DNA of 64,000 nt from CALESS01 sp041741455 (lineage in GTDB: Bacteria; Chloroflexota; Anaerolineae; Anaerolineales; Anaerolineaceae): positions 29,948-93,947 of the forward strand of contig JBGSJZ010000003.1 of the NCBI GenBank assembly GCA_041741455.1. The letters run 5' to 3'. Below are positions 10,801-17,486 of the stretch, piece by piece. Positions within the stretch are counted from its first letter, which is position 1, and every line of letters starts with the position of its first letter. Position numbers and translations under genes: made by a program. A model generated the notes under the pieces. That model saw only the letters and a list, made by a program, of their open reading frames with translations, searched no databases and was not told the DNA's origin.

Positions 10801-11736
10801 GGCAGCCTGCTGACCTTCACGCTCACCCTGGCCCACACAGCAGATTCGAACAGCGATGCCTACAACGTCACACTGACAGATCCCCTGCCAGTTGATCTGA
10901 TCTATGTACCTGGAAGCCTGATGCTGGTTAGCGGGCAGGCGCCCACTCTGATCGATACGAACGATCTAACCAGACTGGAGGTGACCTGGGATGTATTTGC
11001 CAACAATGGTGAACCAACAATTCTGCGCTTCCAGGCTCGTTTGGGGAGCATCTACCCGGGTCAAACGGTGGTCAATAATGCTAATGTAGACTGGACCAGC
11101 TTGCCCGGTGAAATCAGCGAACCACAATCGCCTTTCAACCCGCTTTCCTATGAGCGCTACTTCAACCCCGACTCTGCAGTGGATATTTACGGCGCTTCGG
11201 ACTCGGTGAATGTGGATTATCCCTCTGGTCTGACCTTGCCTGAAACCGGCTTTGCCCCGAGTGTTGTCACTGCTCTCGGCCCGATGGATGTGAATTATGC
11301 CGCCCTGGGCAGTGTCTGGGTTGAAATCCCAGAAATTGGCGTCAAATTGCCCATCGTGGGTGTGCCATTGGCCGCGGATGGCTGGGATGTGCAATGGTTG
11401 AATGAACAGGTGGGGTGGTTGCAAGAGACCGCCTTCCCGGGTTACTCTGGCAACTCGGTGGTCACTGCCCATGTTTATGATGCAGATGGCTCGACCGGCC
11501 CGTTTGTAAATCTGCACACGCTGGGTTATGGCGACCGAATCATTGTCCATGCCTACGGTGTGGCTTACACCTACGAAGTCCGCACAGTGCAGCGCTTGCA
11601 GCCGACAGACATGACCCCGATGCGCCATGAAAAGAAATCCTGGCTGACGCTGATCACTTGCCAGGGCTTTAATGAGGATACTTACACCTACAGTAGCCGG
11701 GTAGTGGTGCGGGCAGTTCTGGTCAGTACCAAGTAG
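1813..11736 (+). CDS. Giant secreted DUF11-repeat surface protein with LPETG motif and C-terminal sortase domain
   Basis: A 3307-residue exported protein, probably an adhesin or stalk. A signal peptide spans about residues 13-42, ending in a VHAD-like cleavage region. Residues about 45-510 match no family I recognise. From about 515 onward come beta-sandwich repeats of the DUF11/B_ant_repeat type, recognised by recurring [DN]LxIxKT...PGDxxxYTLxxxNxG...VxxTxxxPxxxxF. One module at about 995-1078 resembles a SpaA-like fold. Residues 1082-2181 are ten 110-residue near-identical repeats. At 3142-3146 lies LPETG, followed by a sortase-like domain (about 3170-3307) with candidate catalytic His3220 (TAHV), Cys3283 (LITC) and Arg3296 (SSRVVVR). 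No membrane helix follows the LPETG, unlike ordinary sortase substrates. The chain may therefore sort itself, or deliver the sortase outside the cell; both are inference. Confidence 0.9.
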   Translation: MNNQLGNNMQTQSWSKFISVIFSLVFLSILIFAGSVSPVHADGSVDMTNSGGYRPYLEYRTDLNAGILRRTTIYVYAMPTESILLGSSATGIGAGNITYVRPDGTTGSCVAGVGLIANRAQEVAGPYGAGGFTPCVVVVGAAQGGVWQINFLSPNQASATNPPPLLATAAWAQPNNVGYVTAWDVTVRTAGSVVMPGRTYANYLSLNMGGNAISLSSLIYVQTSDGYRYRVDMNSMDPFGFIFFSSPKGLVDSGTGDPLYHSVDLEGPNPGSLPAGVTIDVSGTATHKIFFKTPDYTNLPASAPISGGTTWLDVPTFTPPPPTNFAFTGAEGTPGQGGTNPLGGYFSFDTTLDGSFSIWLDINQDGIYGNANDRQLFDYASIGTNQIFWDGLDGTGAVVPASSQAYNARITLNAGEIHFPFIDVENNPTGFVIVREIPNTSPPDPSLLYWDDRTVTQEGGNVPPVPLYSLAGTPSSGGAHGFASNFGDREAIENWTYLPTTPVLMAGGVQLLQADLEVVKTHSPANPVAGQPYNYTIVVTNNGPSDETGITFADTLPAVMISPSWTCAVTSGTGSCSAPSGTGSSINLNLDMNNGAVITINVSGTLSPSAVPPITNTATVTRSLDVTDPNLVNNTSTDTFSLTTGFSLTKVADVASVDAAGDVINYTITITNTGTQSLTNVTIADLLLANQVCTPPEPATLAPTAVMVCTGDHTVTQAEMDAGLPINNTVTGSTNESPDQTASETVTITQTPGLSIVKSVLEANYSLVGTVLHYSYLVTNSGNVTLTGPFTVTDDQSIDEACPATATLAPLASITCTATYTITLADLNAGSVTNIASAHGFFASNPVNSPTDSETVTAFIGADLWLEKTVTTLTPDFRSNVTFTLTIHNDGPSNASNVTVQDILPAGLAYQSDDGGGAYAGGIWTVGNLAAGGSASLQITVYVDTPLPVTNYTQIWTSDLPDPDSTPGDTSITQDDDAAVTLTPQFSRLIVDKTMIGGGADFVFTGTPNGTINTDGGILDLIVPPGTYTSTEIPTVGWTLQSIVCNDANSTGNVLTGVATFNAEAFETVTCFFTNELTAVPALSIVKSVTETAYVAVGDVLHYSYLVTNTGNVTLSGPFTVTDDRSTDETCPATATLAPLASITCTATYNVTQADLDAGDVTNIASAHGTFGGNPVDSTTDSETVNADQNPELTIVKTASPATYDSLGDVINYSYLVTNTGNVTLSGPFTVTDDRSTDEACPATATLAPLASITCTATYTVTQAELDAGDVTNIASAHGTFGGNPVDSTTDSETVNADQNPELTIVKTASPATYDSVGDVISYSYLVTNTGNVTLSGPFTVTDDRSTDEACPVTATIAPLASITCTATYTVTQADLDAGSVTNIASAHGTFGGNPVDSTTDSETVMADQNPELTIVKTASPATYDAVGDVISYSYLVTNTGNVTLSGPFTVTDDRSTDEACPATATLAPLASITCTATYTITQADLDAGVVTNIASAHGIFNGNPIDSATDSETVPATQNPALTIVKSVTETAYVAVGDILHYSYLVTNTGNVTLSGPFTVTDDRSTDEACPATATLAPLASITCTATYTITQADLDAGDVTNIASAHGTFGGNPVDSTTDSETVDADQNPELTIVKSASPATYDAVGDVISYSYLVTNTGNVTLSGPFTVTDDRSTDEACPATATLAPLASITCTATYTVTQADLDAGDVTNIASAHGTFGGNPVDSTTDSETVNADQNPELTIVKTASPATYDSVGDVISYSYLVTNTGNVTLSGPFTVTDDRSTDEACPVTATLAPLASITCTATYTVTQADLDAGSVTNIASAHGTFGGNPVDSTTDSETVNADQNPELTIVKSVTETTYVAVGDILHYSYLVTNTGNVTLTGPFTVTDDRSTDETCPATATLAPTASITCTASYTVTQADLDAGDVTNIASAHGSFDGNPVDSTTDSETVNADQNPALSIVKSVTETTYVAVGDILHYSYLVTNTGNVTLSGPFTVTDDRSTDEACPVTATLAPTASITCTASYTVTQADLDAGDVTNIASAHGSFDGNPVDSTTDSETVNADQNPALSIVKSVTETTYVAVGDILHYSYLVTNTGNVTLSGPFTVTDDRSTDEACPVTATLAPLASITCTATYTITQADLDAGDVTNIASAHGTFGGNPVDSTTDSETVNADQNPTLSLLKQIGTSASGPWASSIMVAEGSSVYYRFEITNTGNVTLSPVWVTDPDVDTSSCIFTDPLLPGATTSCVIGPVTVVVGSVVNTAYASGDFGGTTYDSADSSAEYIGTAPDLSITKSDSGISVVPGDVIAYTLDYQNSGTGSATGVVITETVPANTTFNPGASTAGWACLPDANPGATCTYVVGTLNSGASGSITFAVQVDNPLAAGVTQVANTATIADDGTQGTDPTPDNNSDDEATPVDAVPDFSLIKTTTATLVYPGDVVIYTLSYANAGNQDATGVNITEVVPANTTFVAASSSAGWSCTDGSPAGASCVFTIGNLAAGSSGSITFAVQVSMNIPAGVETIANSATIGDDGANGEDPTPDNNSDDATTPLDAQPDLAITKTDNDGVGAPGGVVVYTLVITNNGTQAATGVVVTETVPLYTTFEAGSSTVGWACAPDASAGSTCTFDITQISAGATRTLSFGVRIDATLPTGVEQIANGARVADDGTNGEDPTPEDNSDEDTTPVDASPNLSIIKTDGVTQVTPGAELTYTLTITNNGGQEATGITITDTLPEGLIFQTASDGGSYNDTDRTISWTLASLPAGQSITRTITVQVDPELDGEILLLTNVAVVQDDGANGEDPNPEDNTSEDTDLIGSGGKEIVAHNVAETVLPDVAIGELLTYEVKLTVSPGEVTNLVLTDILDRGLAFVNCQVIAPPGLIASPLTFDQICAAATVISTEPAASTNPADAGRKMVVIFGTVSNAGQQDLDLTVRYQVVVLDSAENLRGVELNNAAMWEWDGGSLESTAPPVIIVEPALSLVKTVSQPSALPGSLLTFTLTLAHTADSNSDAYNVTLTDPLPVDLIYVPGSLMLVSGQAPTLIDTNDLTRLEVTWDVFANNGEPTILRFQARLGSIYPGQTVVNNANVDWTSLPGEISEPQSPFNPLSYERYFNPDSAVDIYGASDSVNVDYPSGLTLPETGFAPSVVTALGPMDVNYAALGSVWVEIPEIGVKLPIVGVPLAADGWDVQWLNEQVGWLQETAFPGYSGNSVVTAHVYDADGSTGPFVNLHTLGYGDRIIVHAYGVAYTYEVRTVQRLQPTDMTPMRHEKKSWLTLITCQGFNEDTYTYSSRVVVRAVLVSTK
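5056..8355 (+). repeat. Ten tandem 330-bp in-frame repeats within the surface-protein gene
   Basis: Ten units of exactly 330 bp (110 codons) begin at 5056, 5386, 5716, 6046, 6376, 6706, 7036, 7366, 7696 and 8026. Unit starts come in two types: A (SVTET-YVAVGD-LHY) in units 1, 5, 8, 9 and 10, and B (ASPATYD-VGDVI-Y) in units 2, 3, 4, 6 and 7. Second halves vary independently (GTFGGNPV, GSFDGNPV or GIFNGNPI; LAPLASITCTAT or LAPTASITCTAS). A divergent eleventh unit lies at about 4069-4400. Fixed length with shuffled variants points to duplication followed by recombination or gene conversion. Confidence 0.97.
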
Positions 11737-11755
11737 TTGAACTGAGCTAAAAACT

Positions 11756-11790
11756 TCAGGGCGCAATCAGTTGGTTTGATTGCGCCCTGA
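11756..11790. terminator. Stem-loop terminator between the surface protein and the exporter gene
   Basis: Perfect 14-bp inverted repeat TCAGGGCGCAATCA / TGATTGCGCCCTGA with a 7-nt loop, 20 bp after the surface-protein stop. The genes on both sides converge here (the exporter ends at 11902 on the minus strand), so it can serve both. The U-run is weak on both strands. Confidence 0.7.
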
Positions 11791-11901
11791 GTGTTTGCGT
11801 GGAAGTGTGTAGTGTGTCCTCAACGAACCAAATCACCCCATCCGATCATGCCTTGGTGTGTTTAAACGCAAACCTCCCCAACATATGCTGAATAGAGCCC
11901 G

Positions 11902-12753
11902 TTATTCGGTTATTTTCCATGAGCCAATCACAGCCCCGCTGATGATCAAGCACATGGCAACGAAGGAAATCAACGTCAACCGTTGACCGGCAAACAGCAC
12001 CAAATTGACTGTGGAAAGCAAAGGGGTCAGATATGCCAGGGATCCAATGACACGCGGATCCCCCTTTTTCAGCGCTGCATCCCAGCAGAAAAAAGCTGCA
12101 CCCATCGGTCCAATCCCCACCAGGATCAGGAAGAGCCATTGGAGGGGTGCGATTGTTGAGATTTCTTGTGCGCTCCCACCATTGATAAAATAAATTCCGA
12201 AGGATAGCATCCCTGAAATCAGGCAAAATACACCGATCGAATCAGTGGGAAAGAGGGGTAGGCGCTTAGTGAGTAGAGAATATACCGCCCAGATAACCGC
12301 CGCTCCCAGGGCTGCACTATAACCAGCCAGGTAGCTCACCTGCAAATTGGCCTTCCCTCCGGTGGCGATCAAGCTCGCCCCGGACAGGCCAATCACCGCT
12401 CCGAGGATGTGATGGGCCCGCAGCTTTGTGCCTGGCAGCACCAGCGGGGACAGAAAAACAATCAACAGCGGCCATAGGTAGTTGATCAGGTTGGTTTCAA
12501 CGGCCGGAGCGTGGGCAAAAGCAGTGAAATACAGGAAGTGATATCCGAAAATCCCCCCAACACCCACCAGGATCACCTTGATTGGAACCCGCCATCCATT
12601 TCTCCGAACCAGGGAAGTTAATCCACTGGTGGTCAGCGTGACGCCTAGCAGCAGGAAACGCGGAATTTCCTGCAACCCATTTCCTGCCAGGGCCAGAGTG
12701 CTCCATAGCAGAATGGCCGCCAATGCCAGGAGGAGGGAAGGAGTTGATTTCAT
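11902..12753 (-). CDS. EamA/DMT-family transporter (YddG-like)
   Basis: A 283-residue integral membrane protein with about ten hydrophobic helices in two repeats, the layout of the drug/metabolite transporter superfamily. LLWSTLALAGNGL near the N-terminus and VETNLINYLWPLLIVFLSPL around residues 85-105 resemble the aromatic amino-acid exporter YddG and related EamA proteins. It probably exports or takes up a small metabolite; the substrate cannot be read from the sequence. It is a single gene between the convergent surface-protein gene and the terminator of the tal operon. No strong ribosome-binding site is visible before the start. Confidence 0.85.
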   Translation of the reverse strand: MKSTPSLLLALAAILLWSTLALAGNGLQEIPRFLLLGVTLTTSGLTSLVRRNGWRVPIKVILVGVGGIFGYHFLYFTAFAHAPAVETNLINYLWPLLIVFLSPLVLPGTKLRAHHILGAVIGLSGASLIATGGKANLQVSYLAGYSAALGAAVIWAVYSLLTKRLPLFPTDSIGVFCLISGMLSFGIYFINGGSAQEISTIAPLQWLFLILVGIGPMGAAFFCWDAALKKGDPRVIGSLAYLTPLLSTVNLVLFAGQRLTLISFVAMCLIISGAVIGSWKITE

Positions 12754-12881
12754 CGATGACCGGATGATGGAGGAAATAGAATGGAATCCTTTGCGGTTCT
12801 ATGCAGCTGGCGGAAGAATCGAGTAATCATATCATGGATGTTTTTTACTCCCCCAAGATTTGGAGATCAATCGTAGAAACC

Positions 12882-12910
12882 AAAAAGCCCTTGAACTTTC
12901 CAAGGGCTTT
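12882..12910 (-). terminator. Rho-independent terminator of the uxaC-tal operon
   Basis: Stem AAAGCCCTTG / CAAGGGCTTT (10 bp) with a 7-nt loop, 21 bp beyond the transaldolase stop. On the minus strand it continues into TTTTTGG, giving a U-run. It marks the end of the six-gene operon. Confidence 0.85.
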
Positions 12911-12930
12911 GATTTGCTTCGTTAAATGAG

Positions 12931-14028
12931 CTATCTGGATTTTAATCGTTCTTCAATGGCTTGCAGTAAGGTGGTAAACGCATCCGCAAAGGCTTTCACC
13001 CCATCCACTTCCAATTGATAGGTCACTTCCGCCATCGAGATGCCTAGTTTTTCCAGCTTTGCCAGTGATTTCTTTGCACCATCCAGATCTTCCTCCAGGC
13101 TCGGGCGTACCTGACCGTGATCCAGGAAGGCCAACAGGGTTTGGGGGGGAACGGTATTGACCGTATCTGGGCCGATCAGTTCTTCAATGTAGATTACATC
13201 CCGGTAGGCCGGGTTCTTGGTGCTGGTGGAAGCCCACAACGGCCGCTGGACACGCGCTCCTTTGGCTTTCAATTTCAGGAAGCGTTCAGAGGTAAAGACA
13301 TTTTTGTAATCTGCATAGGCCAACCTGGCATTGGCAATGGCTGCCTTGCCCAATAGTTTGCTTGCACGGTTATTTCCAGCGGCAATGAGTTTCTGCAGCC
13401 GGGCATCCACATTGGTGTCCACCCGGGAGACGAAGAAAGAGGCCACCGAGGCAATTTGCTCCAGCGGCAAGCCGGCCGCAGCCCGTTTTTCCAGACCGCT
13501 CAAGTAGGCTTCCATCACCTCGGCGTAGCGCTCGAGGGAGAAGATCAGGGTCACATTGACGTTGATACCCGCTGCAATGGCTTCAGTGATGGCCGGCAAA
13601 CCGGCTTTGGTGGCCGGGATTTTGATCATCAGGTTGGGCCGGTCCACCCGCGCCCAGAGTGCTTTGGCCTGGGTCAGCGTGGCCTCGGTGTCGTTCGCCA
13701 GGTACGGGCTGACTTCCAGGCTGACATAGCCATCCCCAGCGTTGCTTTCCTGGTAGAGCGGCAGGAACAGATCCGTAGTCGCCTGGATGTCCTCGATTGC
13801 CAGGTGGAAGAAAACTTCCTCCGGGCTCAGGCCGGGAATCAGGCTGTCATCATAGTCGTTGGTCTTGGCGATGGCGTTCATGAAGATGCTCGGGTTGGAG
13901 GTTACCCCGCGGATTTCCCCTGCTGCAATCATACGCGCCATCTCACCATTCTTCAACAAACGGCGCTGAATGTTGTCATACCAGACGGATTGTCCCGCCT
14001 CGAACAGTTTTTGGGATGCGTTCATCAT
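12931..14028 (-). CDS. tal: Transaldolase
   Basis: 365 residues, the length of the long transaldolase subclass. It moves a dihydroxyacetone unit from sedoheptulose 7-phosphate to glyceraldehyde 3-phosphate in the non-oxidative pentose phosphate pathway, in the cytosol. The Schiff-base lysine is Lys136 in MIKIPAT; GVTSNPSIF (41-49), NVNVTLIFSLERY and SRVDTNVD are family signatures. It is the last gene of the minus-strand operon, 13 bp after tkt, with a GGAG site ahead of two adjacent ATG codons (the first is used here). Confidence 0.97.
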   Translation of the reverse strand: MMNASQKLFEAGQSVWYDNIQRRLLKNGEMARMIAAGEIRGVTSNPSIFMNAIAKTNDYDDSLIPGLSPEEVFFHLAIEDIQATTDLFLPLYQESNAGDGYVSLEVSPYLANDTEATLTQAKALWARVDRPNLMIKIPATKAGLPAITEAIAAGINVNVTLIFSLERYAEVMEAYLSGLEKRAAAGLPLEQIASVASFFVSRVDTNVDARLQKLIAAGNNRASKLLGKAAIANARLAYADYKNVFTSERFLKLKAKGARVQRPLWASTSTKNPAYRDVIYIEELIGPDTVNTVPPQTLLAFLDHGQVRPSLEEDLDGAKKSLAKLEKLGISMAEVTYQLEVDGVKAFADAFTTLLQAIEERLKSR

Positions 14029-14041
14029 CTTCTCCGATCCG

Positions 14042-16054
14042 TTATTTCAACATTTCCAGGGCTGTTTTGACTACATTTTCAACAGAAAAGCCCAAGTTCT
14101 TGAAGATTTCACTGGCCGGGGCGGAAGCGCCATAGCGATCCAACCCGATGATTTGGCCCTGGTCACCGACCCAGCGGTGCCAGCCCTGCGAAACGCCTGC
14201 TTCAACCGCAATGCGGCGTGTCACAGCGGGTAGTAGGACAGAATCCCGGTAGGCCGGGTCTTGCTCGCTGAATAGTTCCCAGCTTGGGAAGGAAACCAGG
14301 CGCACACTGATACCCTTTTCGGCCAATTGCTTGCCGGCTCCGACGATCAACGGCACTTCCGAGCCGCTGGCCATCAGGATAATTTGTGGTTTGCCAGTCC
14401 CCAGGTCGGCCAGCACATACGCACCCTTGCGCACCCCTTCTTCGGAGGCGTAAAAACTGCGGTCCAGGGTGGGTAAGGCTTGGCGGGTCAGTGCCAGTAG
14501 GGTTGGCCGGTGCCGGTGCTCGATCGCAATCTTCCAGGCCACTCGTACTTCGTTGGCATCCGCCGGGCGCAAGGTGACCAGGTTGGGGATCGCTCGCAAG
14601 GCAGCCAGGTGTTCCACCGGTTGGTGGGTGGGCCCGTCTTCGCCCACCCCGATGCTGTCATGCGTGAACACCCAGATCGAGCCCAGGTGGGAAAGTGCTG
14701 AAAGCCGGATGGGCGGGCGCATATAGTCCGAGAATACCAGGAAAGTTGCGCCAAATGGGATGAATCCGCCGTGGTACGAAAGGCCGTTGACGATCGAGCC
14801 CATGCCATGCTCGCGCACCCCAAAGTGCATGTTGCGCCCCGCTCGTCCTTCCTCATCAAATGAAAATGCCGGGGAGGCAGTCATCCAGGTATTGGTAGAG
14901 GGAGCCAGGTCAGCCGATCCGCCGAACAACTCGGGCAGCTTGGCTGCCAGGGCATTGATCACTTTGCCGGACGAAGCCCGCGTGGCGACGCCTTTTTCAT
15001 CCGCCGGGAACACCGGTAACTCGGCATCCCAGCCTGCGGCTAGTTTGCCAGCCAATCGCCGTTCCAGTTCAACTGCCAGTTCCGGGTATTCCGCCCGGTA
15101 GGCTTCAAAACGCTCTTTCCATTCGGTTTCGATGACTGCACCCTGGCCCACTGCCTGGCGGAAGAAAGGTAGTGATTCTTCCGGGATGAAGAAGCGCGGT
15201 TCCTTCGGCCAGCCGAGTTTTTCCTTGGCGCCATCCAGTTCCACATCTCCCGGCGGCTCGCCGTGGGCTTTTTCCGTGCCAGCCCGGGTCGGCAGGCCGT
15301 AGCCGATGATGTTGCGCACCATGATGATGGATGGTCGTGGGTCCGCCTTGGCCGTTTTAATGGCGGTGTCAATTGCTTCCACATCCAGGCCATCCGCCAC
15401 ATGTTGCACATGCCAGCCATATGCTTCAAAGCGTTTGCCACGGTTTTCGGTGAAAGCCATATCCGTGGAGCCTTCGATGGAAATGCGGTTATCATCGTAA
15501 AGATAAATCAGCTTGCCCAGGCGCAGGTGCCCGGCCAGTGAGGCTGCCTCAGCGGTGACACCTTCCATCAGGTCGCCGTCCGTGACGATGGCATACACGT
15601 AATGATTGATAATTTTATACCCGGGGCGGTTGAAAACTTTGGCCAGGTGTGCTTCGGCGATGGCCATCCCCACCCCATTAGCAAAACCCTGCCCAAGCGG
15701 GCCGGTGGTAGTTTCCACGCCGGGTGTCCAGCCAAATTCCGGGTGACCCGGGGTCAGGCTGCCCCACTGACGGAAGCGCCTAATTTCATCCAACGACAGC
15801 TCATAGCCGGTCAGGTGCAGCAGGCTGTACAGTAGCATCGAGCCGTGCCCGCCGGAGAGGATGAAACGGTCACGGTTCGCCCAGGTCGGGTTGGTCGGGT
15901 TGTGGCGCAGGTGGCGCGTCCAGATGGTGTAGGCCATCGGGGCGGTCCCCATCGGCAGGCCGGGGTGGCCGGACTTGGCCTGTTGAATCCCATCTGCAGA
16001 CAAAAAGCGGATGGTATTGATCGCAAGGTTTTGGATTTCTTTGGTTTCTTTCAT
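14042..16054 (-). CDS. tkt: Transketolase
   Basis: 670 residues, full length. A thiamine-diphosphate enzyme that transfers two-carbon ketol units between pentose and other sugar phosphates. The TPP motif is visible as TDGDLMEGVTAEA...YLYDDNRISIEGSTD; the N-terminal SGHPGLPMGTAPMA and the pyrimidine-domain signature REHGMGSIVNGLSYHGG are present. It starts 24 bp after gnd with AAGGGA upstream. With gnd and tal it forms a compact set that converts 6-phosphogluconate to fructose 6-phosphate and glyceraldehyde 3-phosphate. Confidence 0.98.
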   Translation of the reverse strand: MKETKEIQNLAINTIRFLSADGIQQAKSGHPGLPMGTAPMAYTIWTRHLRHNPTNPTWANRDRFILSGGHGSMLLYSLLHLTGYELSLDEIRRFRQWGSLTPGHPEFGWTPGVETTTGPLGQGFANGVGMAIAEAHLAKVFNRPGYKIINHYVYAIVTDGDLMEGVTAEAASLAGHLRLGKLIYLYDDNRISIEGSTDMAFTENRGKRFEAYGWHVQHVADGLDVEAIDTAIKTAKADPRPSIIMVRNIIGYGLPTRAGTEKAHGEPPGDVELDGAKEKLGWPKEPRFFIPEESLPFFRQAVGQGAVIETEWKERFEAYRAEYPELAVELERRLAGKLAAGWDAELPVFPADEKGVATRASSGKVINALAAKLPELFGGSADLAPSTNTWMTASPAFSFDEEGRAGRNMHFGVREHGMGSIVNGLSYHGGFIPFGATFLVFSDYMRPPIRLSALSHLGSIWVFTHDSIGVGEDGPTHQPVEHLAALRAIPNLVTLRPADANEVRVAWKIAIEHRHRPTLLALTRQALPTLDRSFYASEEGVRKGAYVLADLGTGKPQIILMASGSEVPLIVGAGKQLAEKGISVRLVSFPSWELFSEQDPAYRDSVLLPAVTRRIAVEAGVSQGWHRWVGDQGQIIGLDRYGASAPASEIFKNLGFSVENVVKTALEMLK

Positions 16055-16078
16055 GGCATTCCCTTGATAAAAACTAAA

Positions 16079-17464
16079 TTATTCCCACTGCGTGTGGAAC
16101 ACGCCTTCTTTATCCACCCGCCGGTAGGTGTGGGCACCGAAATAATCGCGCTGCGCCTGGGTCAGGTTGGCTGGCAGGATTTCGGATCGGTAGGCATCGA
16201 AATAAGCCAGGGATGCACTCACCGCCAGCATCGGGATGCCCAACCCCACACCCACCTGGACCACCTCGCGCCAACCAGCTTGCCGGGATAGGATATCCTT
16301 GGAGAAAGTTTCATCCAGCAGCAGGTTGGGCAGATCCGGATTGCGGGTGAATGCCGCGGAAATATCGCCCAGCATACCAGCCCGAATGATACAGCCCGCC
16401 CGCCAGACCTTTACGATACGAGCCAAGTCTAAACCCCAATTGTACTCGGCTGAGGCCATTTTGAGTAAATTTAAGCCCTGGGCATAGGAGGTAATCTTGC
16501 TGGCATACAGTGCTTGTTCTGCCGCTGCGATCAAATGGGCTTTACCCCCGGTGAAATGACCAGCCTTGCCCAAAATGCGGGAGGCTGCACCCCGCTCGGT
16601 TTTAAGTGAAGAAATAAGTCTGCTCTCCACCGCCGCGTTGATCGTCGGGATGGCCGCGCCAATATCGAAGGAGTTTTGCGAGGCCCACTTGCCAGTGCCC
16701 TTCTGGGCAGCCTCATCCAGGATCAAATCCACCAGTGATTTCCCGGTTTCCTCATCCAGGCGGGTCAATATGGCGGCGGTAATTTCGATCAGATAGGATT
16801 GCAGTACCTCTTGATTCCAACGGCCAAAAACTTCAGCTAATTCAGCATTGGAAATGCCCGCACCACGGTGCAGCAGGTCGTAGATTTCGGCAATCAGTTG
16901 CATATCGCCGTATTCGATGCCGTTGTGTACCATCTTGACGTAATGTCCGGCCCCACCCGCTCCCATCCAGTCCACGCAGGCTTCGCCGTCCTTGGTTTTC
17001 GCAGATATGGCCTTGAACATTTTCTCAACCCGCGACCAGGCCTCATAAGTTCCGCCGGGCATCATGCTCGGCCCCCACAGGGCGCCGCTTTCCCCGCCGG
17101 AAACCCCCATGCCGATGAACATCAGGCCAGCCTGGGTCAATTCCTTGGCCCGCCGTTCGGTATCCAGGAAGAAGGAATTCCCTCCGTCGATGATCAGGTC
17201 GCCAGCCTGCAGGAAGGGTTTGAGAGAGGCAATGGCTGCATCCACCGGTGCGCCCGCCGGCACCATCAGGAACAGCACCCGGGGTGGGGTCAGGGCAGAC
17301 GTTAACTCCTCCAGCGAGGTGACGACTTTGACATTAAAATCCTCCGGTAGTTTCGGATTTAGGTCAAAGCCGATCGGTGGAAATCCGTTGCGGGCAAAAT
17401 TCTGAGCCAGGCTGCGTCCCATCACGCCCAGACCGAGAATGCCAAGTGAATATTTGGGTTCCAT
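16079..17464 (-). CDS. gnd: 6-phosphogluconate dehydrogenase (decarboxylating)
   Basis: 461 residues, close to the usual 465-470 of the long form. It oxidises 6-phosphogluconate with NADP(+) to ribulose 5-phosphate and CO2. Rossmann motif GILGLGVMG (residues 8-16), MVPAGAPVD, and the substrate signature GAGHYVKMVHNGIEYGD with catalytic Lys177, Asn181 and Glu184. The start at 17464 is chosen over a longer in-frame possibility at 17545 because GGAG lies just upstream and homology begins here; the gap to the LarA-like gene is then 22 bp. Its place after that gene is the main hint that the operon feeds gluconate into the pentose phosphate pathway. Confidence 0.97.
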   Translation of the reverse strand: MEPKYSLGILGLGVMGRSLAQNFARNGFPPIGFDLNPKLPEDFNVKVVTSLEELTSALTPPRVLFLMVPAGAPVDAAIASLKPFLQAGDLIIDGGNSFFLDTERRAKELTQAGLMFIGMGVSGGESGALWGPSMMPGGTYEAWSRVEKMFKAISAKTKDGEACVDWMGAGGAGHYVKMVHNGIEYGDMQLIAEIYDLLHRGAGISNAELAEVFGRWNQEVLQSYLIEITAAILTRLDEETGKSLVDLILDEAAQKGTGKWASQNSFDIGAAIPTINAAVESRLISSLKTERGAASRILGKAGHFTGGKAHLIAAAEQALYASKITSYAQGLNLLKMASAEYNWGLDLARIVKVWRAGCIIRAGMLGDISAAFTRNPDLPNLLLDETFSKDILSRQAGWREVVQVGVGLGIPMLAVSASLAYFDAYRSEILPANLTQAQRDYFGAHTYRRVDKEGVFHTQWE

Positions 17465-17486
17465 ATTTTTTTCTCCGAAAGAGACA

